A DNA stretch of 64,000 nucleotides from contig WBMW01004826.1 in the NCBI GenBank assembly GCA_013396635.1, positions 62,376 to 126,375 on the forward strand. Direction: 5' to 3'. Positions 36,829 through 46,869 of the stretch are shown here, in pieces (positions within the stretch are counted from its first letter, which is position 1; every line of letters begins with the position of its first letter). A program made the translations under genes and the position numbers. The stretch is from Penelope pileata. Lineage: Eukaryota > Chordata > Aves > Galliformes > Cracidae. The notes under the pieces are model-generated. The model saw only the letters and a program-made list of their open reading frames with translations, did no database searches and was not told the origin of the DNA.

Positions 36829-37544
36829 TTTTGCTGAGTCTCATGGGAAAAAAAAAAGTCTGTATAACCTAGCTGAAAAGAAAGGTAGCACTCCCAAACT
36901 GCTCCACTGCAGCGAGGGGGTTTCTGCCGTTTGCTATGAGCATGATCATGGCTGTTGTTGATGGAGGTGGAACAGAGCAGAATAAAACAGATGGGCTGCC
37001 AATGAACTCCAAGTGGTATTGCTACATTGCTGATGGAGAAGCCATGGCCAAAGCCATCCCTGGGTTATGCTCAGTGCAGATCCACATCCCCACCATCCAT
37101 GCATGGCTGTTATTCATCTCACATCACACAAACCAACCCACCAGCCACTGTCCCCAGCACACAGTACCACGGTGCAGGAGGCAAACCACAGCACCACGCT
37201 GCAAAGCCCATGCCATGGCCATGGGGATGTGATGGAGGGGCTCAGGGAATGGTGTTCAGCAGCTTGCTGAGGTCCTAGAAGCTACGTGGGGCTGTCTGCT
37301 GGTGTCCTAGGAATGGGGACATCAGGGCAGACAAGCAGCAGCTTCTGCTAGGTCTGTGGTAGCTCTGATAACAGGAAACTCTCTAGACAATTGTTCGGAG
37401 AGATGTGGGTTGGAACCATTAGTGGGCAGAGACTGAAAAGCAAGAAATCTTTTCCACCCCAAAGTGACCCCTAACCCTTTTTGTTGTGCACAAGGTGTCT
37501 GCCTTCTCTTTGACTCAAACCGTGCTGTTTGGTTTTTTTCACAG
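36829..37544. other. Intergenic, no gene seen
   Basis: Single-copy sequence. Its last 30 bases form a good branch-point and polypyrimidine stretch for the candidate exon that follows. Confidence 0.55.
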
Positions 37545-37603
37545 GAAGACTTATTTTGTCAAATCCCAGTGCTCAAATGGTGAAGAAATCAAGTCCTTGC
37601 AAG
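37545..37603 (+). other. Candidate 59-bp exon of an unidentified transcript
   Basis: Upstream is a branch-point-like tgactcaaac, then GGTTTTTTTCACAG ending at 37,544; downstream is AAG|gtaggt with GT at 37,604-37,605. Both sites are close to consensus and the spacing is right. Two of three frames are open across the 59 bases but the peptide is not recognised. A non-coding RNA exon is more likely than a coding one. Chance pairing of splice signals in 64 kb cannot be excluded. Confidence 0.3.
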
Positions 37604-37917
37604 GTAGGTAGTGCCACTAAGAGAGAAGGATGCTCAGTGAGTGTATGCGTATGTGCCCTCATGTTACGATGTTATCTGCTATCCTATGACTATGCATGAT
37701 TTTTGTGGTAGGAGTCCTGTCTCCTTCCATGTACCAACTTGCTTAGTGAACCATTATTCAACCTCTTGTTCTTCCTTGTTGTGCAATGTGTGGCCCCATG
37801 CCTTATTTACTGCACATTGTTCAAGACAGAATTATTCATTTCCTTACGATCTCTCTCAGGGCACTGACGACGAGCATTAGCAGATTTATTTCTCCCCGTT
37901 CCCTTGTGAGATGTGGG

Positions 37918-38020
37918 GGTGGTATTATTTTTGGTTTATAGGTGACATTTGAGGCAGAAAGAAATCAAGTTCAAGACTGTTGACCAGTTCTGGTTCTGGA
38001 TGTGACGTGTCTGAAGCCTG
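37918..38020 (-). mobile_element. Possible ancient MIR SINE relic
   Basis: The string ggtattatttttggtttata, then ggtgacatttgaggcagaaa and gaaatcaagt, follows the reverse complement of the MIR core and 3' region (in mammals ...tattatccccattttacaga, then tgaggaaactgaggc...). Identity is patchy, as expected for an amniote-age relic. Boundaries are approximate. Confidence 0.4.
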
Positions 38021-40089
38021 GTTGCCTTAGACCCAGCCGAGAGTTGGGAAAGTACACTTAGTGGCCATCTGGGAATATGGCAAAGTGACTTCCCTAATGG
38101 TGCACAACAATCTCATGGTAAAATCAGGGATTTTACAGACACTTTTCCAGCTCAGTTTCCATCTATATTGTCTGGCTCTTTCTCTAATTTCCTCCTTAAT
38201 TTGCTATACATTTCCCACCTTCTGCAAGAAATGGAGCAGGGACCCATCAGGCTCTATCCTCCATCACCTTGCAGTCCTCATTCACCCTAAAATGGACCTT
38301 GCCTGCATGCTTATAGAAACTGAGAGGAAAACCAGGACATAGTTCTATAATTTGTAATAAATGGGTTGGTGGGGTTATGGCAAGATGGCACAGCCAGATC
38401 ACCAGGTCTGTGTCTCCTCTGGTTCCTTCCACAACTCCTACCCCCTGCCAGTTCTGGTCTCTCTCCCCACTCCTCCTGCACGCATCTCTTGCTCTGCAGG
38501 ACCAGGAGAACGGGAGCACCCAGCATCCTGCTGAGCACCTCCACTCTGTGCTGCTTCATAGGTTTGTCACTTGGGCAAAGCTGAGGGATTTTTCCAAAAA
38601 GTTCACTAGGGGTTAACTCCCCTTCCCTTGCTAAAATTCAGGTTTCTATTCTGAAGAATAAGGATGTTACTCAGAGGAAAGGCCAACAGCATTATTGTAA
38701 AAGTGGCAAAATAACCTATTTTAGTCTGTCCTCCCTTCAGAAGTGGACAAAAGGTTTCTGATGATTTAATCTAAATCAAAAAAGCAAACAAAATCTCAAG
38801 GCTAGCCAGACCACAGCAAGGACTTTGACATGAAAATTTTCAACCCAAATGAGGAAAGTTTAGCAAATATCTCAGTAAGCCTTAGCATTAAGGCAGAGCT
38901 ATAGCATCCGCTCTAATAGCTGTGTTTTACTCAAGAAGAGTGCGGTGACCTCACACTGTTTTGCAACTAAAGAAAGTGAGATGAGACAGTGACATTAAAG
39001 GTATTAAATCATTAAAGATTGCAGAGGTGATGATCTTTGGTTCCAACAGTTTGCATGCTCTTGCACTGCCCGGCAGAGATGCCTGAAGATAGGGCTGAGG
39101 GCTGTGTCCATCAGCAGGGACATCACCGAGCCTGCAGCTCTGTCCCACACAGAGCCTTTCTAGCTCCTTCCCTTCCTTTCTTCTGGGTATAGAGGTAGTT
39201 TATTTAAAAATAGAAAAGAAAAAAGGAAACCGACACAACAAACAAACAAGCAAAACCGCAACCGAATCACATGTATCATTTAAAAATAAATTGCTTTTAA
39301 AGGGGAAAGCACTTCTCTTGTAAATTCAGGGCTGATTAGAGTCAGGGACCCAAGTGACGTGATCACCAAAGCCATGGGTTAGTAAAGGCAATGCGAAGCA
39401 AGTTCTGTCTTGAAAAAGACAAAGAACATCAGGGAAGAGAGTACATTTATCTAGTTCCCACCTGTGGATGGAGATATGATAAGGGGGAGAATTCCAACAC
39501 AGCACGCTGCTTCTGGCTCATCCAGGAGAGCTTTCTGAAACCAGCCCCAGGCAGCAGAAAGAAACGGGTGCCTGTCTTCCTTAGAGCCTCGTGGTGACCT
39601 ACTTACTTAGCAGACTGCTGGCAATGCTCTTGGGCAGCACGAGCCTGCATCAACCAGAGATCAATCAGCACGCACAATTCAGATGGGATCAGCAGGTAAA
39701 TGGTCTCTGGATTTATCAGCATGGATCTAACTGTAAGCCCCAAAGCAACGGTTCTCTTTCTAGTGGCAGATGCTAATCACAGAAGTCCTTGATCCTGCAG
39801 GTTCCCAAAGGTGGAATAATCCATTCGAGGCCGTTCTGTGCTCCGTGCTGTTTAGTTCAGCTCAGCACTGGCTGTTCTGTTGCATCTCGTACAGCCGGGC
39901 ACGATGCTGGCATGAAATCAGCATGAGCACACGTCTTCCCACGCACGCATTCTTTGGGACGAGGAGTGCTGGTGGCCAGCAGTTGTTCTTAACTGCTGTA
40001 CTGTTGAGGAAATGCTCACAAGACGATACGTAGTTCTCATAAACTTTACCTTTAAAAAGTCTTCTCTTTAGAGGAGAGAGTAACAACCA
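38021..40089. other. Intergenic, no gene seen
   Basis: Mixed to AT-rich single-copy DNA with no recognised exon or mobile element. C/T-rich between about 38,390 and 38,500. Confidence 0.6.
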
Positions 40090-40560
40090 TTCCTTAATAT
40101 AATATATTTAAACCTCATGACAAAAATCCTCTCTGGAGAATGTGACAACGCGCTATTCCACGGCCGTTATAATGGATGGCTCTCTTCTTTTAAATGCCTT
40201 GCCATTAAAGTTTAACGAGCAATACTTACTTTCATTCTAAACTTATTTTTCTCCTTGACAGATTGGATACTTAGTTTGGATTTGTTAACACAGCGAGTCA
40301 TAAAAATGTCTGCTTCACACAAACTGATAGATACTCTTCAGGAAATTGGGCTTTGATGCCTTATTTGATTTCCACGGCAAAATAAGTTCATATTTTCTTA
40401 TTTGGAAGAAATGAACATAAAGTGCTATATAGCACAAGCTAATAAGCTCAAGCCCCTTTTAATTTGCCTGGAGTTTAAGTTTATATCAAGCATAACAGAT
40501 TGTGTAGCTCAGAAATGCCCTAACTCGGGACCATACCTTTTATCAACAAGGGGTTCATTT
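40090..40560. promoter_or_regulatory. Candidate conserved non-coding element
   Basis: AT-rich repeat-free block containing a perfect 14-bp palindrome GTGCTATATAGCAC (40,422-40,435), a strong acceptor-like TTTTTCTCCTTGACAG ending at 40,261, and a small CpG patch near 40,149-40,166. Regulatory role is inferred from texture. Confidence 0.33.
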
Positions 40561-42360
40561 GTGTAATTTCTGATCTAGCTTCAGACGTCTGTAGGACTTT
40601 CCCCCTTCTAATCCCTTGCTCTAAAAATATATAGTGGTACAAGGAATAACCAGAAATGAAATTGCAACTGAGGCTCACATCTGTCCGTAAAGGCTATTTA
40701 TGGCATTACACATCTTACCCAAATATCTGGTGAGTGGCCCTAGCCGTGTTCCCAGTCCTCATGGTTTCACTCCAAATCTCACAACATGGATATTTCCCTT
40801 AGCCCTTCAGTTAAGATTATTTCTATCCTTAAATTTAGACAGGGAAGACTGAAAGTGTGAATTATTATGCTTCGAGAGCAAACCTTCAAGGAAAATCTCT
40901 TTGACCCCTGTCAGTGCCATGTTACCTGACGGGTTGGTATGCTAAGGGTTACAGCAGAGAAACAAGTGATCAAAAGAACGGCACAAAATATTCACAGGAA
41001 AACAACAACAGCAGCAAACCCCAAAAACAACCCCAAAATGCTGAGCAAGGACATTTAGCATCGCTTTAGCATCATTTCCTTACAGCAGCTCCTCTCGAGA
41101 GCTGTGTTACAGCAGCTACTGATAAGCCTTTTCCTAGCTCAGATGAGGGCAACAGACAACCTTTAGAAATTTGAAGGCACCAAAATCCACTGGAAAAAAA
41201 AATAGACGGTAGAAACCCATACAACATTGCAGCAAACATTTCCTAATTCACTGCAATGCCAGAAGATGATTCACCCCAGGGTTCCTGTTGCATAATCTTC
41301 CCCGGGCTCAGGAGAGTGAAACTAGAAAACCAAAGGTCTCGCTGGGTTTTCAGTGACATTTGTGTTTAGGCTGAACTTTCAGCTAGGAAAGTGTGAGTTT
41401 TGCTCTGATAACAACAGGAGGAACTGAGAGAGCAAGGTGCTGTTTCAGAGGTAACAAACTACTGAATGTACCAGGTTGCCAGCTCCCTTTGCACGGCATC
41501 AATCCCGAGCTCAACCACAGGCTTCATTCGCCCTTCGTGGCTTTCACATGGGACGGGCAGCAGTGACAACCTGGCTCATTCAGCCTGCCCGGTCCCCAGC
41601 AGCCATGAGCCATCAGGTCCCTGCAAACTGTGCCTCGGGGCTTGGTTATCAGGGCGGAGGGAACCGCAGGGCTCCCTGCTGAAGATCTCGCAGGAGGTCT
41701 GGAAAATCCAGCACGTGTTTGCGCATCGTGCACAGGGTGGGACCGGCCCTTTCCAAAAGCACCATGTGTGCAGCATCTCCCCAGCTTTTAGGGAGCCCCA
41801 GGCATAAGCACGGCTGCCAAGTGCCTGTGTGGGCACCCGGGAAATTCCACCCAGGCAGCTGCTTGCTGGGAGAGCCGGGAGAAAGGGGGGAAGAAAGCAG
41901 CAGGCAGCAAGGATTGCTATTTCAGAGCCTCTCAGAGGTGTCCCATGGAGAGAGCCAGGTGTTCCAGGGGCCCAATCTACTGTTTTGTTCCTTAACAGCA
42001 GCTCAACAGGCACTGAATTAAGTGCTGCACATCTTCAGGGGATGTCAGGCTGCATCCTCGTTAGGCTGGGCTGGCCTGGGTTGGTGTTGGGTGCCAGGGT
42101 TTGTCGGGGCTGCTGGGATGGGTGCTGTTTCACAAGACCCAGCGTGAGCAGCACGCGAGTCCTCCACACCTCAGCAGCTTTCTGCTCTCAGTTACACCAG
42201 AGCAAACCTGGTTAGTTCCTCCTTCGGGGCAGCATCACTAGAGGCGATGTAATTTCTTCCTCTCTCTGCTGAGAGCAGATAAATTTCCTTTATTCAGAGA
42301 AAAGCAAACAAAAAAAAAAAAGTTACATGTTCTGAGGGCGGCTTTGTCTTTTCAGCGTCT
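40561..42360. other. Intergenic, no gene seen
   Basis: Single-copy DNA, AT-rich to about 41,450 and GC-richer beyond. A12 run at about 42,309-42,321. No exon recognised. Confidence 0.6.
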
Positions 42361-42970
42361 CTGCTTCTGTGGGATTTCCACCGTCGCCTTATTTCACACT
42401 GCCGCGTTCAGCACGCTCTGAATGAGCTGCACTTCCCAAACCGCGGGGCAGATAAGACATTTGCTGAGCACTCGTCTCGAACGAACGCCCTTTGCAGCAG
42501 GGATGGGTGCTGTGTCGCAGCCCGGGCTCCGCAGGTGCGCGGCCCTGACTCAGAGACGAAGCCGTCTCTTTCCTGCAGCAGGGAAATTCTCCTGCTGGCT
42601 CCCTGCCCCGAGCTCTGCCCTCTCGTCTGGGCACGCTGTCTGAGCCTGAAGCTGAGCCTGGGACACCCGTGGTGCTGGCAGGCGGGGAGGACAAGGGGAG
42701 ATCCCCAGGTGAGCTGCGGCTGCTGACAGAGGCAAGAGGGATCCCAAAACCCACGAGGCCGCCGTGCTCGAAAACAAAAGGACGGGCGGAGGGCAGCTCA
42801 GTCAAATGGAGAGCACTGGGGGCCCTGTGTTGGGGGTAGTGAAAGGAAGGTTGCTCCGTTTTGCCGGCGGAGACCACAAGCCCAGCAGGCAGCTGCTGTG
42901 GGTTAGGCCGGGCCGCCTGCCTCGCCGCTGAACGCGGCTTCGGGGTGAGAGCGGAGCCTTATCTCTGCGA
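42361..42970. promoter_or_regulatory. Second CpG island, about 14 kb upstream of the SMAD3 start
   Basis: A hand count gives around 40 CpG in about 610 bases at roughly 58% GC, close to the classical CpG-island thresholds. Densest parts are 42,361-42,540 and 42,901-42,965. No recognised gene starts here, so it is either the promoter of an unannotated transcript or an orphan CpG island serving as a regulatory element of SMAD3. Confidence 0.55.
42579..42708 (+). other. Candidate 130-bp exon inside the 42.4-kb CpG island
   Basis: A strong acceptor (CCGTCTCTTTCCTGCAG, ending 42,578) and a strong donor (CCCCAG|gtgagc, GT at 42,709-42,710) bracket 130 bases that are open in two of three frames. 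I recognise neither peptide. High GC content makes open frames likely by chance, so a non-coding RNA exon or a chance pairing are the main alternatives. The donor alone could also end a first exon starting in the island. Confidence 0.3.
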
Positions 42971-44999
42971 GCTAGAGTGAGGCTGAAGCAGGAGCCTGAA
43001 CCAAAAAGGGAACAAAAACTCATCCATTCAACCACAGCTGCGGCTAGAGAAGGGAAGATGGGGTTTCACAGCGTCTCTCCTCTCACAGCACTGCGTGCTG
43101 TGGGGAGCGGGGTGTGCTGGGCTGCGGGATTCCCCCGTCCCGTTGTGTCGTTTGGCTTAGGGACACAGAGCCCTGCCAGCAGGGCGAGACAGCAAGATGT
43201 AGGTGCCTCCTGCGTCCTTAAAGCAGCTGTGTTAGCTGGAAAGTGAGAGTAAAGCAGGAAAAGGACAAACTGGGTGCATTGGTGGAGCCACAGGTCCGGG
43301 CTGATGGTGTGAGAAGGGAGATGAAAAGCTGGGCTTAGGGTGGTAACTGGGGTGCAGAAACTTGGGCTTACAAGTCATTTGGTGGTCCTCATGTGCTGGA
43401 TACAGCAGAAAGAAAACGCAAATATTCACGTATTTAAAAGGTACCTGACAGGCCATCATTCCTGCAACAAGTGATTTCAAGCATCATGCTCTGTACACTG
43501 AGAAGTTTAACGAAGAAGTGGAGCTTTCCCTTGCTCTGGCAGGCAGGATGATGTCACAGTTCACCCAGAGATATTAAATACTTTTGATGTGACTGGAACA
43601 CCCCAAAGGAAACTTTATAAAGGGTAGATACTCTGCATGAAGACACTTGTGGAATTTTCAGGACTAAGAGGGAGGGAAATGATTTCAGAACTGCTGAAGG
43701 GTTGACAATTTTGGATGCCAAGTCTCAGTGTGAAGCAAGTAGCTATGGTCAAGCTGTGAGATGGTGTCTGTAGGGTTTCTTATGGCCACGCTGGCACCAC
43801 CTTATCTGCAGCAACAGTGGCAGGGGCTGCCACGGTGACGGTGCTAATATCAGCCACGGCTGCAGAAATGGGAAACAGCCTCTTGTTTGTTCCTCATTCT
43901 GATGCAGGGAGGGCATGTGTGCCTCCCGTGGAGAGCCCCTTCTTCCTCTTGTTTCCGCTAATTTGTAATTTTTAATATCCTGTTTTAACTGGAAGCTAAG
44001 ATTTTAGTTTCATAATGGTGCCCACATACTAAGAGCGTAAAACTGCAGCACAGCATTGACTGCATATTGAGTTCAAAGTCCAGCAGAACAAACATATGTT
44101 GAAGTATTCATTCAAATCCATTCTGATTCAGGAAAAAAATTACAAAGCTATTTCAGTGTTCTGATGAACAAAGACAGATTAAAGCACAGAATTTATGTCC
44201 AAAATTTGTGCCCAAGGCCTACTCCGGAAGTCTTATGTGATGTTCCCTTTCACAGATCTTTTAGAGAAGTCTCTTTCCAGAGTCAAATGTTATTATTCTA
44301 TCTTAATTGATTGCAGGCTAGACTTTGCCACTTCCATTCATGCAAAACCAGCCCTTCACATCGAGCTGAAAATAGCTAAAAGTAAAAATCTAATTTAACT
44401 CTTAGCATGAGAAGAGTGTTTGGCAGTATATGTTACCGGAGAGTGTAGGCTCTGCAGCGCTTGTCTTCTGTTTTATCTGTGCTAACTGCTGTAGCATTCA
44501 GGCCTTTGATATGCATTGTTCACTGGAAATGAAATTGCACACTGTCATAACAGTCTATTAACAGCACTGAATTTCTGCAGAACTTTACCTCTTTTCTAGA
44601 AGATAACATCTCTCCTTCCTTCCAAGGATAAAATAGCTTCCTTTCTTGCCAGGGTACAAATAATGGTGCTATTGCTTGACGGGGATGTCAAGTTCCTTGG
44701 CTATTAAGGAGAGGGGAAATGTCTTTGTTGCACATTTCTGTTCTCCTTTTATCCTCTTCAGAGAGGCCCCCAGCTCAATCTAAACAAAATAAAGCCAGGG
44801 TATCATTTAAAAACAAAACCATTTTGAAAAGTCTTTGATCTCCTTGACTTCCTGTTAAATATACAATCGACTGTTTCTCTACATCCTCAACCACTAAAGA
44901 TCTGATTTGCTCTGCAATTTATATTGTCTTTGGCACTACACTAAATTAACTTAGCATTGGCTGTAAAAGCTCTTAAAGACACAGAAATGAGCCCCTCCT
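42971..44999. other. Intergenic, no gene seen
   Basis: CpG density falls after 43,150 and the sequence becomes AT-richer. A TATAAA within actttataaaggg sits at 43,617-43,622 with no recognisable gene behind it. Confidence 0.6.
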
Positions 45000-45600
45000 C
45001 AGCCTCACCTTTGCCTTTGCATGCCTTCTTTTTTGCAGCCCTGCCATCCACCTTTCTATGCACAAGGACCCTGAGGCTGGTCTGTCTGTGCTGTTGAACT
45101 CATTTTCCAGCTCCCCTGTCCATCCATCTCAGACCACCATCCTCTTTTCCCAGTCCAGTGAAGATCCCTTATGGTCCTGGAAAAACCTCAAGACCTCTTT
45201 ACTCAGCATCTCTTTTCCACGTCCTTCCCTATCTAAGCAGCTTATTTTGTTCCCTGAGAAGCTTCTTCTGCCTCGCTCCACCAGATCACTGTATTGACTT
45301 TGTTCATCTCCTCTGCCACACAATCCCTCTCCATTCCTTCCCAAGGTATACGTCATACTTTGGGTATTGCTTAGCCCTCCCCATATGCCTCCCTGCCAGC
45401 CCTGGGCCCTTCCTTCCCTCGTGTCCCCCTTTCTTCTCTCCTCCAACATGTCACGTAGCATCTCAGCCCTGCCCTCCTTCCCTTTCGTAATTCAAGTTTA
45501 CAAGTCTACTCATAATGCCATTTCTTCACGTCTCTTTGAATTAGCTTTATGCCTTTGTCCTCATTCCATTGTAATTTGAACAATTGTCTTTTTTTCTTTT
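45000..45600. repeat. Strand-asymmetric C/T-rich region
   Basis: The + strand is rich in C and T throughout, without a fixed repeat unit, especially 45,370-45,490. It produces Ser/Pro/Leu-rich open frames and acceptor-like strings (for example TTCTTTTTTGCAG near 45,040). I see no reason to call these exons. Confidence 0.5.
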
Positions 45601-46845
45601 TAATGTGGGTAGAATGGGTGGATGGCAGTGAGACAGCTCACTATCGAGTTTCTGCTCCTTAAGCTTATCTCTAAACTGCCCCGTGCTTGTCAGTTCTGGT
45701 GTGTTAATGACTCAGGCAACATATATGAATTATTTAGGCTGAGAAGGGAGTTATATCTGATAGAGATGAATAGGTGGTAAGGTATTTAGGTCTTACTGTA
45801 TTTGTGCAAAGCACTGTACATAATCTATCGAGCTATGCAAGTAGCAACAGGAAGTCTAATCCTCTGTACTGACAAACTGTTGACTTGGTCCCATCCAGAT
45901 TTAACTACATCGAAGAAAAACCAAACATCGCAGCTTTAAGGACTAACTGCTCCGTTAAGTGTAACATTTTAAGCAAGAAAAATGTTCACACACAATGGGA
46001 AGACACATACCGTTGCTCCATGCACAAACCAGATAAATTGCTCTCTAGCTTTAGTGACAGCAAAGACAAAAGGCTCTGTCTCCCACATCGCGGCGGCAAC
46101 ATCTGGGTGGCTGACTCCAAATTTCTCCCCCTGTGTGAGGCCTCTCTGTGTTCAAGCAGGAGGAGAAAGAACGTTGTTTCACACACCTCAGGTAGCACCA
46201 AAACCAGCAAAGGCCTGAAGCAGGCGGTGGGAGCGTGATGGATGCAAATTTTGACATGGCAGCGCGAAAGTGGGAATTGACTTTGCGTGTATCGTGGGGA
46301 AATTTGCTGTCAGAGTAACAGATCTCAGGGGGCTTTGAGGGGCTGATCAGAGAATTATTTTGCAACTTGCTTGGTTTCTGTTCTTGCCTCAGAGGTATTT
46401 TATAAAATGAAGCCAATATTTCATAAAATAAAAGTCCTAGAATACCAAAACAAATTGCTGCGTAGCACAGTCACTCAACTTATCAAGCACCAAGCAAATG
46501 CAAAGGAAAAACCAAATTCTCAGCTTGCCTAAATCCTTTCAGATCCTGCCTTGCACTGTGGCAGCTTTGGGTTCACCCTGCCTTGCAGAACTCCCATAAC
46601 CCCAGGAGCAGCGGTCCTTTTCAGGATTCCCCTTCCACAAAAGCACAAAGGGATGATAAAGAAATAACACTGATATTGGGTCTTCTACCCTGCTCACGGT
46701 AACTGTGAGCCACCTCCTCCTCGCTCCCCAGCTCCCATTTTAACACCCAGTGGCAACCACTGCCACTTGGGCAGCATTAAAGCTGCGCTCCGCAACGCCA
46801 GGCTGCAGACCCAAGAGATGCTCAGGCTGCAACGCGTAGATTTGA

Positions 46846-46869
46846 TTTTCCTCAAATCTTTGAGGAAAA
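46846..46869. repeat. Perfect 11-bp inverted repeat, 2-base spacer
   Basis: TTTTCCTCAAA (46,846-46,856) and TTTGAGGAAAA (46,859-46,869) are exact reverse complements separated by TC. Confidence 0.9.

Noticed and set aside
45041..45345. Exon between TTCTTTTTTGCAG and CCAAG|gtatac
   Set aside because: The region is pyrimidine-rich, so acceptor-like strings are abundant; the frame is interrupted and the donor is weak.
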